The notes under the pieces are model-generated. The model did not search any database, was not told the origin of the DNA, and worked only from the letters and a program-made list of their open reading frames with translations. Position numbers and translations under genes: made by a program. From Mangrovimonas cancribranchiae (GTDB taxonomy: Bacteria > Bacteroidota > Bacteroidia > Flavobacteriales > Flavobacteriaceae): DNA of 64,000 bases. The DNA is taken from assembly GCF_037126245.1 (NCBI RefSeq), contig NZ_CP136925.1, forward strand, positions 62,001 to 126,000, in the 5' to 3' direction. Positions 26,452 to 34,489 of this stretch are shown here, piece by piece. Numbering within the stretch: position 1 is the stretch's first letter; each line of letters opens with the position of its first letter.

Positions 26452-26479
26452 AAAGGTCTCATAAATTTATGAGACCTTT
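26452..26479. terminator. perfect 28-bp palindromic terminator
   Basis: AAAGGTCTCATAAA and its exact complement TTTATGAGACCTTT form a palindrome with A and T ends. It lies between the mutS-like remnant (+) and the S46 peptidase (-), and can serve both directions. Confidence 0.8.
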
Positions 26480-26501
26480 ATTAATAGAATAAACTATTAT
26501 C

Positions 26502-28592
26502 TTATTTTTTAGGATGTACAAGTGACATTTCATCGACAAGATGTTTCGCACCAGCATATTTGTCTATAATAAATAAGACATAACGAATATCTACCATAAT
26601 ATTTCTGCAAATTTCAGGGTCGTAATTCATGTCGCTCATGGTACCTTCCCAAACACGGTCAAAATTTAAACCAATTAAATTCCCTTCGGCATCAATTGTT
26701 GGGCTGCCAGAGTTTCCTCCAGTAGTATGGTTTGTACCAATAAAGCATACAGGCACTTTACCGTTAGTGTCAGCGTAATTTCCATAGTCTTTAGTGTTGT
26801 ATAAATCGATTAGTTTTTGAGGGACATCAAATTCATAATCACCCGGAACATATTTTTCAATAACACCATCTAAATAACTAACGTGATTGTAATACACAGC
26901 ATCTCTGGGAGAATATCCCTTTACTTGCCCGTAAGTAACACGTAAGGTGCTATTAGCATCTGGGAAATAACGCTCGTTTGGTAAGGCTTTCATTAAGGCT
27001 GTCATGTATTGAGTTTGCAGTGCAGAAATTGCTTGGTTTTTCTCGGTATATTCAGGGTTTATGTTATTAAAAAAGTCTGCAATAAGAGGTTTAGCGTAAA
27101 CATAAGCGGCATCCTTGTTTAATTTTTCAATAATCTCTTCAGCAGAACCTTCAAATAACTTTAAGGCACTATCTAGGTTTGTAAATGCAGTTTTGTCGTA
27201 AATAGTTGGATCGACATTGTTCTTTTTATATAAAGGCATCACGACTTCGTAAACACCTTTATCCACAGAAACATTGTAGTTTTTATGAATGCCTTTTAAA
27301 GTGTTTTCTATAGATGCTTTAGCGCGATCTAACACTTCGGGTCTGTTGGTTAGGGCTTCTTCAAATTGATAGGCTCTAAAAGTCATTTGCATTAGTTCGT
27401 TAGTAACTAAAAAGACTTCGATAAAGTTTCGGCGTTTAATATTAATATCAGCAAAATCTTTATAACGTTTATCAAATTCAGGAAGAATGTTTCCGTAGTC
27501 ATCTTCCAATTCTTTGTCTTTTAGTGCTTTTTTAAAGCGCTCTTCAAAGGCTTTTCTGTTAGCAATGGCTTGACTTTTTTCAATGCCTAAATTTTCACCT
27601 ATCCACTTTTTCCATGCATTGGCTATTCTAGCTTGTTTAGACGCATACTTGATTCTAATATCATCACTGACTTTCATATTCGCATCAATAACTTTTAACG
27701 CGGCTTCGCGAATGGCAATATTACTAGGGTTAAATTCTTTTGTAATATGTTCTATAGCTACTGCTGGCAGGTATTCGTTGGTGGTTCCTGGAAAACCAAA
27801 TACCATGGTGAAGTCGTTTTCTTCAACGCCATCTAACGAGACCGGTAAAAAGTGCTTTGGTTTGTAAGGCACATTGTCTTTACTGTACTTAGCAGGACGA
27901 TTATTTTTATCGGCGTAAATTCTAAATAACGAAAAATCGCCTGTATGTCTTGGAAACACCCAATTATCGGTATCGCTACCAAACTTTCCTATGCTACTTG
28001 GTGGCGCACCTACTAAACGAATGTCTTCGTAACGCTCGGTAACAAATAAGAAGTATTGATTGCCCTTGTAAAACGATTTTACTTTTACATCCTGCCATGT
28101 TTCTTTGTTAACTTGTGCTTGTAACGCATTACTATTTTTATCGATTGTAGACTGTCTAGTCTTTTCGTCCATAGCGTTGGTAACACCAGAAAGTACTTGC
28201 TGTGTAACATCTTCTATTCTTACAATAAACTCTACAAAAAGCCCTTCGTTAGGAAGTTCTTCATTGTAGTTCATAGCCCAAAATCCGTCCTTTAGGTAGT
28301 CGTTTTCTAATGATGAATGTGATTGTATTTGACTAAACCCGCAGTGGTGATTGGTTAATAGTAATCCATTAGGAGAAATAACCTCACTAGTACAACCACC
28401 GTTAAAATGCGCAATAGCATCTTTAAGACTAGAGTTATTAACATCGTAAATGTCTTGAGCGGTAAGTTTACTGCCTAGGTTTGTCATTTCTGTTTCATTC
28501 ATGCCTTCTAAAAGTGAAGGAATCCACATGCCACCTTGTTGGGCCGAAACCTGAAAGCATAAAAATAATGCGAGAAGTTTTAAATATTTCAT
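26502..28592 (-). CDS. S46 dipeptidyl peptidase, DPP11 (Asp/Glu-specific) type
   Basis: A 696-aa periplasmic peptidase with signal peptide (LFLCFQVSAQQ). The family S46 triad is visible: His83 in NHHCG, Asp in DTDNWVFPRHTGDF, and Ser628 in TGGNSGSP. S46 enzymes release dipeptides from peptide N-termini and contribute to protein use by Bacteroidota. The residue 18 positions after the serine is Arg646 in GLNFDR; the equivalent Arg673 (18 after Ser655) in Porphyromonas DPP11 selects Asp or Glu at P1, where DPP7 has Gly. On that basis I call it DPP11-like. A -7 box TATCTTTG lies at 28624-28631 on the minus strand. Confidence 0.9.
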   Translation of the reverse strand: MKYLKLLALFLCFQVSAQQGGMWIPSLLEGMNETEMTNLGSKLTAQDIYDVNNSSLKDAIAHFNGGCTSEVISPNGLLLTNHHCGFSQIQSHSSLENDYLKDGFWAMNYNEELPNEGLFVEFIVRIEDVTQQVLSGVTNAMDEKTRQSTIDKNSNALQAQVNKETWQDVKVKSFYKGNQYFLFVTERYEDIRLVGAPPSSIGKFGSDTDNWVFPRHTGDFSLFRIYADKNNRPAKYSKDNVPYKPKHFLPVSLDGVEENDFTMVFGFPGTTNEYLPAVAIEHITKEFNPSNIAIREAALKVIDANMKVSDDIRIKYASKQARIANAWKKWIGENLGIEKSQAIANRKAFEERFKKALKDKELEDDYGNILPEFDKRYKDFADINIKRRNFIEVFLVTNELMQMTFRAYQFEEALTNRPEVLDRAKASIENTLKGIHKNYNVSVDKGVYEVVMPLYKKNNVDPTIYDKTAFTNLDSALKLFEGSAEEIIEKLNKDAAYVYAKPLIADFFNNINPEYTEKNQAISALQTQYMTALMKALPNERYFPDANSTLRVTYGQVKGYSPRDAVYYNHVSYLDGVIEKYVPGDYEFDVPQKLIDLYNTKDYGNYADTNGKVPVCFIGTNHTTGGNSGSPTIDAEGNLIGLNFDRVWEGTMSDMNYDPEICRNIMVDIRYVLFIIDKYAGAKHLVDEMSLVHPKK

Positions 28593-28623
28593 TGTTTTAT
28601 ATTGATTGAAAAATTGAATTTCC

Positions 28624-28631
28624 CAAAGATA
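28624..28631 (-). promoter_or_regulatory. -7 box (TATCTTTG) of the S46 peptidase
   Basis: Minus-strand match to TAnnTTTG, 32 bases before the start at 28592. Confidence 0.4.
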
Positions 28632-28678
28632 CGAGTTCTTATTATAAAAAATAGTAAGAAGTTATTACCTTTAAGAGT

Positions 28679-29821
28679 ATGAGACATATTTCAAAATTAC
28701 CCCAAGTAGGTACGACCATTTTTACAGAAATGAGTGCTTTAGCAAACAAGCACGATGCGATAAATTTATCGCAAGGATTTCCCAATTTTAAAAGTGATGA
28801 AAAATTAATGGCATACGTTACTCAAGCGATGCATTCGGGGTATAACCAATATGCGCCTATGGCTGGGAACATAGAACTAAGACAGGCTATAGCTAACAAA
28901 TTTAAATCACTTTATAACAGTACTTATCAGCCCGAAACAGAAATTACTGTTACCGCAGGAGCCACACAGGCCATTTTTACTATTATTTCTGCTTTTATAA
29001 GACCAGAAGACGAAGTTATTATTTTTAGACCAGCTTACGATTGTTACGAACCAGCGATTACATTGCATGGCGGAAAAACTGTTTCGGTGCAATTAGAAGC
29101 GCCTAATTATTTGGTGAATTGGGACGACGTGGAAGCTAAGATGTCTTCTAAAACTAAAATGATTATTATTAATACACCACATAATCCCACAGGAACATTA
29201 TGGACTAAAAGAGATATGATAAAATTACAAGAGGTAACCAAAAACACCAATATTATTGTGTTGAGCGATGAAGTATACGAGCATATAGTTTTTGACGATG
29301 AAAAGCACCAAAGCGTTTGCTTATTTCCTGAGTTAAAATCGCGTAGTTTTATTACAGCTTCGTTTGGGAAAACATTTCATAATACGGGATGGAAAGTAGG
29401 CTATTGTTGTGCGCCAGAAATATTAATGAAAGAGTTTAAAAAAGTACATCAGTTTAATGTGTTTTCGGTAAACCATCCTATGCAAAAAGGACTGGCCGAT
29501 TACATGCAAACTCCAAGTCATTATTTAGAGCTTTCGGCATTCTATCAACGTAAACGCGATTTATTTTTAAAATTAATTAAGGACTCAAAACTTAAGGCCA
29601 AACCATCTAAAGGAACCTATTTTCAAATAGTAGATTTTTCCAATATAACAGATGAATCTGATATAGACTTTGCCAAACGCTTAACAATAGATTATAAATT
29701 AGCATCTATTCCGTTATCAGTATTCAACGAAAATAATCGAGACGATAAGGTTTTAAGGTTTTGTTTTGCTAAAACAAATGAAACGCTTGAGAGTGCAGCA
29801 GAAATTTTATGTAGCCTGTAA
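28679..29821 (+). CDS. methionine aminotransferase (YbdL/KAT III-like)
   Basis: A 380-aa fold-type I PLP aminotransferase. The N-terminus KLPQVGTTIFTEMSALANKH and LSQGFPNF, then YAPMAGNIELRQAI, are typical of the YbdL/kynurenine aminotransferase III group. PLP Lys is K231 in ASFGKTFHNTGWKVGY; PHNPTGTLW and DEVYEHIVFD are the cofactor-binding blocks. YbdL-type enzymes transaminate methionine, often using glutamine as amino donor in the reverse direction. An omega-amidase-like nitrilase lies two genes downstream, which fits a 2-oxo-acid salvage pair producing and then clearing 2-oxoglutaramate. Aromatic substrates are an alternative. Confidence 0.85.
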   Translation: MRHISKLPQVGTTIFTEMSALANKHDAINLSQGFPNFKSDEKLMAYVTQAMHSGYNQYAPMAGNIELRQAIANKFKSLYNSTYQPETEITVTAGATQAIFTIISAFIRPEDEVIIFRPAYDCYEPAITLHGGKTVSVQLEAPNYLVNWDDVEAKMSSKTKMIIINTPHNPTGTLWTKRDMIKLQEVTKNTNIIVLSDEVYEHIVFDDEKHQSVCLFPELKSRSFITASFGKTFHNTGWKVGYCCAPEILMKEFKKVHQFNVFSVNHPMQKGLADYMQTPSHYLELSAFYQRKRDLFLKLIKDSKLKAKPSKGTYFQIVDFSNITDESDIDFAKRLTIDYKLASIPLSVFNENNRDDKVLRFCFAKTNETLESAAEILCSL

Positions 29822-29896
29822 ATTGTTAAAAAAATAATAAAAGAAGTAACTTTTTTTAACTCTTGTGTCTAAATCATAAATTAAACTATTTAAATT

Positions 29897-30373
29897 ATGA
29901 TGAGATTATTAAGCGTTGTTTTACTATTGTTTTTAATGCTTTCATGTGGTACAACCCATAAAGTAATTATGGATAATCATGAAGTTTACGAAGTAAAAGG
30001 AAGTAAGATTTTTAAAGATGGTACAGAGGTTACAGAAACCTTGAAAAAAGATCGGAAAAATGCTATTTTAGACACTTTAGAGGAACGCCTTGAAGCCGAA
30101 GAAGCGCTTGCAGAACAACAAGAGGCTTTAGAAAAAGCACAAAAAGAAGCTGAAGAGCAACAAAAGGAAATAGAAAAAGAGTTAAAAGAAAAAGAAGATG
30201 CTAGAGAAGCTTTTTTTGACGCAAAGGAAAAATTAAAAGATCAAAAAAATAAATATGAGCGTCTTCATAAAAACGGAAAATTGTCGCCAAATGATGAAGA
30301 AAAATGGGCTAAGAAGCTTAAAAAATTAGCCGAAGATGTTGCAGAAGCCAAAGAAAACCTAAATAAATTATAA
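29897..30373 (+). CDS. coiled-coil lipoprotein
   Basis: A 158-aa lipoprotein with lipobox LMLSC (Cys17). After about 45 residues it becomes a long Glu/Lys/Ala-rich coiled coil (EERLEAEEALAEQQEALEKAQKEAEEQQKE) to the C-terminus, including a LHKNGKLSPNDEEKWAKK break. It stands between the aminotransferase and the nitrilase and its stop is one base before the nitrilase TTG start. Function unknown; such proteins often form rods in the periplasm. Confidence 0.7.
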   Translation: MMRLLSVVLLLFLMLSCGTTHKVIMDNHEVYEVKGSKIFKDGTEVTETLKKDRKNAILDTLEERLEAEEALAEQQEALEKAQKEAEEQQKEIEKELKEKEDAREAFFDAKEKLKDQKNKYERLHKNGKLSPNDEEKWAKKLKKLAEDVAEAKENLNKL

Positions 30374-30374
30374 T

Positions 30375-31154
30375 TTGAGTAACACCCTAAACATAGCACT
30401 TGTACAAACCCATTTGGTTTGGGAAAACCCTATAGCAAACAGAACAAATTTAGCACATAAAATACAAGCCATTTCGAATGATGTAGACCTTGTTGTGCTA
30501 CCAGAAATGTTTTCTACTGCGTTTACTATGAATGCTTCTGAAATTTCAGAACCGATGACTGGCAAAACGGTAAATTGGATGATACAACAAGCCAAAGACA
30601 ACAAGGTTGCTATTGTGGGGAGTTTGGTAATAGAAGACCAAAATAATTTTTACAACAGATTATTGTTTGTTTATCCAGATGGAACCCTAAATCAGTATGA
30701 TAAAAGACATACCTTTTCACTTGCAGGCGAGGACAAAATTTATACTGCAGGAACAAAAAAACTGATTGTAGATTATAAAGGATGGAAACTTTGCCCAATG
30801 ATTTGTTACGATTTGCGTTTTCCTGTTTGGACAAGAAATATTGAAGATTACGATGCTTTAATTTATGTGGCTAATTGGCCTAAAATACGTATACATGCTT
30901 GGGATGCTTTGCTAAAAGCACGCGCTATAGAAAACATGGCATATTGCATAGGTGTAAATCGTATAGGCTTAGATGGTAATGGTTACGAATACAATGGCCA
31001 TACAATGGCGTTTGATGTATTAGGAAATCGTAAAGATACTATTACTGAAAGCAAAGAAACAGTTGAAGTAATATCACTTTCAAAAGATCATATTAATAAG
31101 AATCGAAAAAAGTTTAATTTTTTAGAGGATCAGGATCACTTTCAGATAAAATAA
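30375..31154 (+). CDS. nitrilase-family omega-amidase
   Basis: A 259-aa carbon-nitrogen hydrolase. The catalytic Glu-Lys-Cys triad is E44 in VLPEMFS, K110 in YDKRHTF and C144 in MICYDLRFP. Close relatives (YafV, Nit2) hydrolyse 2-oxoglutaramate or 2-oxosuccinamate to the dicarboxylic acid and ammonia. This completes glutamine-dependent transamination by the aminotransferase 1.2 kb upstream. I take the TTG at 30375 as start, since it immediately precedes SNTLNIALVQT, the normal family N-terminus, and no ATG is near. Its last 41 bases overlap the 3' end of the convergent Ig-like lipoprotein gene. Confidence 0.85.
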   Translation: MSNTLNIALVQTHLVWENPIANRTNLAHKIQAISNDVDLVVLPEMFSTAFTMNASEISEPMTGKTVNWMIQQAKDNKVAIVGSLVIEDQNNFYNRLLFVYPDGTLNQYDKRHTFSLAGEDKIYTAGTKKLIVDYKGWKLCPMICYDLRFPVWTRNIEDYDALIYVANWPKIRIHAWDALLKARAIENMAYCIGVNRIGLDGNGYEYNGHTMAFDVLGNRKDTITESKETVEVISLSKDHINKNRKKFNFLEDQDHFQIK

Positions 31155-32745
31155 ACTCTTGTACTAAATCCCATCCAGAACGCACATCAAGTTTTTCTGG
31201 GTAATAACTTACGCGTTCTGGTTGTTGTTTTTTTAAGAAATTACCGGGGTCGTATTCTTGGTTACCATTGGTATCAAAAATAACTCTTAAAAAATATTGT
31301 CCAGGCGTAGTGTTTCTAAAATCTATAGGTTCGGGTTTGTTACTTATTTTTTCAAAAGCCACATCCCCATTGTCATCGGTTAATTGAATAATTACTGGGT
31401 AAGTAGCATTTTTTAAATTAACGCGAACATTACCATAATCGGAAAATTCTTTAGTTGAAAGATTATAGCTTAGCGTGTCGTTGCTATTGCCAAACAAATC
31501 GGTAACACTATTGGGTAAAAAAGTAATGTTGTATTTGTTTTTTTCAGTTTTATCAAATTCAAGATAGTACTTGTTTGATAAGGTGTCTAGATGGGTTTTA
31601 AAATCTACTTTTGTAGAGTCTTTATCAAGAATGGTTATATGCTCTTTTTTTAAATCGACTAAAGGCGTGCTACTTGTAATGCTAAAATGGTCGCTAAAAT
31701 TTATGTTTCCTTTAGGTTCTGGTGTAATGTTTAACGTATCGCGAGATTGTTCGCTTATTTTTACGGTAAACTCTTCTGTGTAATTTTTGTTATTAGTGAC
31801 TTTAAATATTAAAGAGTCGGTTTTTAGTCTAGGAACATACCAGAAATTAAGCGAATCGGTTTTAGGGTCTTTTGTAATGCGATAATTAAAACTATCAGGT
31901 ACTTTAGAGAGTAATTTAATATCGAAATTTTTGTAATCGCCTTCATAACCAAATGCTATTTTTTCACCAGAAATTAAGCGTGGTCTTATAATTCTATCAT
32001 CGGTTTTTTCCTTGAAAAGTTTTATCGTGTAAGTTGTATCAGAAGGCACAGTAATAAAGGTGTCGTGAAATCCTATTTTGTCTGCTTTCTGTTGAAATTT
32101 ATTGTCTTGGTTTTCGTCTTTCATGGCAACTAGCAGGTATTTTCCTTTTTTAATATTATCTATAGAAAAATTGGTAGTGCTATCTAGTGTGTTGGTAATG
32201 TATTTAGGGTTTTCTTTATAAACGATAGAATCGGAATATGTCGAATCTATTTCGTATAACATAACAGATACAAAATCGTCTGGTTGGCGTTTTGTGGCAT
32301 CGATAATATTCCCTTGTACCGAAAGCGAATCGATGTAATCTCCTGTTGAAATAACGTAGCGATAATACGGATACGGATTTCCTTCATTATTATCAACAAT
32401 ACTATTGCCAAAATTAAATGCATATGTTGTGTTGGGTTCAAGTGTATCGTTAATTTTTATAGAAATATATTTACTAGCGGTTCCTAAAGGAGTTATTTCT
32501 GGCGCAGGTTCTATAGGTGGCGAAATAATAAGCTGCTTTTGAATGTTATTTACTTTAATAAATTCGTTAAAGTAGATACGAATTTCATTTCCTTCAAAAT
32601 TGGTGGAAAAGTTTTTAGGAGTCGCTCTAACTATTTCTGGAGGTGTAACGTCTTTTGGGCCACCAGTTGGGCGCCCTCTATTAGCACAATTAGCCATAAG
32701 TAACAGGCAAACGATAAGTAAAACGTTGTAAAAGTATTTCTTCAT
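31114..32745 (-). CDS. Ig-like domain lipoprotein
   Basis: A 543-aa lipoprotein (lipobox LMANC, Cys20). Residues about 33-130 (PPEIVRATPKNFSTNFEGNEIRIYFNEFIKVNNI) form a bacterial Ig-like (Big_5) domain, followed by Ig/carboxypeptidase-regulatory-like segments such as VQGNIIDATKRQPDDFVSVMLYE and KGKYLLVAMKDENQDNKFQ. The C-terminal region (GQYFLRVIFDTNGNQEYDPGNFLKKQQPE) is characteristic of a family found throughout Bacteroidota. No catalytic motif is visible. The 3' end overlaps the nitrilase gene by 41 bases, tail to tail. Function unknown. Confidence 0.8.
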   Translation of the reverse strand: MKKYFYNVLLIVCLLLMANCANRGRPTGGPKDVTPPEIVRATPKNFSTNFEGNEIRIYFNEFIKVNNIQKQLIISPPIEPAPEITPLGTASKYISIKINDTLEPNTTYAFNFGNSIVDNNEGNPYPYYRYVISTGDYIDSLSVQGNIIDATKRQPDDFVSVMLYEIDSTYSDSIVYKENPKYITNTLDSTTNFSIDNIKKGKYLLVAMKDENQDNKFQQKADKIGFHDTFITVPSDTTYTIKLFKEKTDDRIIRPRLISGEKIAFGYEGDYKNFDIKLLSKVPDSFNYRITKDPKTDSLNFWYVPRLKTDSLIFKVTNNKNYTEEFTVKISEQSRDTLNITPEPKGNINFSDHFSITSSTPLVDLKKEHITILDKDSTKVDFKTHLDTLSNKYYLEFDKTEKNKYNITFLPNSVTDLFGNSNDTLSYNLSTKEFSDYGNVRVNLKNATYPVIIQLTDDNGDVAFEKISNKPEPIDFRNTTPGQYFLRVIFDTNGNQEYDPGNFLKKQQPERVSYYPEKLDVRSGWDLVQEFILSESDPDPLKN

Positions 32746-32806
32746 GTTTTGGACACCTCTATTTTAATACAAAGAAACAATATATTTATCATTAAATAAA
32801 CTGTCC

Positions 32807-33484
32807 TTAAGCGATTGCCATGGTGGCAATACTTATTTTAACATTTTTCGCCTGATGTAATACAGAAATACAGGCTTCCATAGTGGCACCAGTAGTAATA
32901 ATATCATCAACTAAAAGAATATGCTTATTCTCTATTTTAGAAGCATTTTTTAGTTGAAAAACCTCCTGATTAGAAAACCATCTTTTAAATCTACTTTTAT
33001 CTACTTGCGATGTTATATTACGAGCTTTTATTAAAACGTCTTTATAATATTCCGCTTCTAAAGCACATGCAATTTCTTGCGAACATTTATCTACTTGATT
33101 GTATTTTCTTTTTCGTAGTTTCTTTTTATGAATAGGTACAGGAATAACAATATCTACATCTTTTTTTAACGATGTTTCTTTAATAGTTTCGCCTAACCAC
33201 TTTCCTAAAAATTCGCCAACCTGTTCGTAACCCCGATATTTTAGATTGTGTAACAACTTTTGTGTGATGCCTTTCTTTTCAAAGAGTAATAACGATATAG
33301 CCGATTCTATTTTAACACGTCCATAAAGCGCTTTGTAAGTACCGTTATTTTTGCCAAATTCCTGGTTAGTAACTGGAAGGTTATGTCTGCAAGACGTGCA
33401 AATATAAATTTCATTATCGGTTAGCATTTGGGTACAAGCTAGGCAAACATCAGGAAAAAATAGTCGGATAATACTTTCAAACAT
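32807..33484 (-). CDS. comF: ComF family phosphoribosyltransferase-like protein
   Basis: A 225-aa ComF/GntX-type protein. Residues 15-35 hold two CxxC-like pairs (CLACTQ and CTSCR) typical of the zinc-binding N-terminus; the C-terminus carries the PRPP loop VDDIITTGATMEA within a type I phosphoribosyltransferase fold, preceded by IVIPVPIHKKKLRKRKYNQ. ComF is needed for natural transformation in some bacteria, but most homologues have unassigned roles. No other competence genes are seen nearby. Confidence 0.88.
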   Translation of the reverse strand: MFESIIRLFFPDVCLACTQMLTDNEIYICTSCRHNLPVTNQEFGKNNGTYKALYGRVKIESAISLLLFEKKGITQKLLHNLKYRGYEQVGEFLGKWLGETIKETSLKKDVDIVIPVPIHKKKLRKRKYNQVDKCSQEIACALEAEYYKDVLIKARNITSQVDKSRFKRWFSNQEVFQLKNASKIENKHILLVDDIITTGATMEACISVLHQAKNVKISIATMAIA

Positions 33485-33577
33485 AATTCTATAACGTTTT
33501 CGTAATGTTGATAAAACAAGTTTAACAATTTTTTTACCGTTTTATCGATTAAAATAAAAAAACTCACAGTATGTTCT

Positions 33578-33585
33578 TAATTTTG
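33578..33585 (+). promoter_or_regulatory. -7 box (TAATTTTG) of the coiled-coil membrane protein
   Basis: Match to TAnnTTTG about 40 bases before the preferred start at 33626, leaving a leader of some 35 bases. Confidence 0.35.
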
Positions 33586-33625
33586 TGGTTTACAATTGAT
33601 TAATCCATTTTGTTTAGAAATTAAG

Positions 33626-34426
33626 ATGATAGTTACCCCTCAATTATTTAACTACAGATTAATTATCGGTACATTGTTGTTTTCCATTGTTGCCTTAGGG
33701 TCGTATAGCTTGGCAAACTACAACACTTTAAAAGAACAGCAAGATTTTTTAGAACAAGAAAAGTCTTTGATTCAGAGTGAATTAACCGAAATAATTACTA
33801 TGTATGAGACGTTAAGTCTTAATAAGAATATACTGCAAGCCGATTTTGAAAAATCGAAGCAGCAACTGTTGCTTGTTAAAGACTCGCTTAATATAGAAAA
33901 AGCCAATGTCGTTTCTCTGTCTAAGTATAAAACCCAATTAAATCAAGTAAAAAAGCAAAACAAAGCGCTTTTTACTTTGATAGATTCTCTAAAAAAAGTC
34001 AATAATAACTTAAAGCATACCGTAGAACCTATTGAAACCTTACAAGCTACAAGTATAAAGGCAGAAGCTTTAAGAACAATAAGCTTAAATACAGGCTATA
34101 TAACCAATAAAGCAGATAAAACAGATCATATTAAAGTTTGTTTTAATCTAAAGAATAACACGTTTACACCCGAAGGAAACAAAACCATTTATGTGCAAAT
34201 ACTAGATCCAAAACACCAAGTAATTGCAGATAAAGGTGTTGCTGATTTTAATGAGAAATCTTTAGCTTACAGCGGAAAAACAACGGTTAACAATCTTAAA
34301 GGAGAGCAGGAAATTTGTGCAAAGATCGATGTGAACAAAGACAGCAAACTTTTAAAAGGCGATTATTTAGTGAATATTTTTGAAGAATCTTATTTTTTGG
34401 GAAGAACTCAATTGAAACTCAATTAA
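33626..34426 (+). CDS. membrane-anchored coiled-coil protein
   Basis: A 266-aa protein beginning MIVTPQLFNY at 33626; an in-frame ATG 30 bases earlier would add residues not resembling a membrane lead. One hydrophobic helix (YRLIIGTLLFSIVALGSYSLA) is followed by a coiled coil to about residue 135 (QQDFLEQEKSLIQSELTEI), then a beta-rich C-terminal domain (TISLNTGYITNKADKTDHIKVCFNL ... GDYLVNIFEESYFLG). It should be anchored in the inner membrane with the rest in the periplasm. The family is widespread in flavobacteria without known role. Confidence 0.7.
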   Translation: MIVTPQLFNYRLIIGTLLFSIVALGSYSLANYNTLKEQQDFLEQEKSLIQSELTEIITMYETLSLNKNILQADFEKSKQQLLLVKDSLNIEKANVVSLSKYKTQLNQVKKQNKALFTLIDSLKKVNNNLKHTVEPIETLQATSIKAEALRTISLNTGYITNKADKTDHIKVCFNLKNNTFTPEGNKTIYVQILDPKHQVIADKGVADFNEKSLAYSGKTTVNNLKGEQEICAKIDVNKDSKLLKGDYLVNIFEESYFLGRTQLKLN

Positions 34427-34449
34427 TTTACCAAATATATTTTTGTACA

Positions 34450-34478
34450 AACCGTTCTTCTTGTCAGAACGGTTTTTT
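34450..34478 (+). terminator. terminator overlapping the glyS -7 box
   Basis: AACCGTTCT and AGAACGGTT make a perfect 9-bp stem with a seven-base loop and a T tract to 34478. The end of the T tract is the first base of the next promoter's -7 box. Confidence 0.75.
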
Positions 34479-34485
34479 ATTTTTG
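34478..34485 (+). promoter_or_regulatory. -7 box (TATTTTTG) four bases before glyS
   Basis: Match to TAnnTTTG; the ATG follows at 34490, implying a leaderless transcript. A second match (TATTTTTG) occurs about 40 bases upstream, ahead of the terminator. Confidence 0.4.
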
Positions 34486-34489
34486 TGCC

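Noticed and set aside
26452-26479. Perfect palindrome as an attachment or recombination site
   Set aside because: The A/T-flanked stem between two converging units is fully explained as a bidirectional terminator; no integrase or second copy is present.
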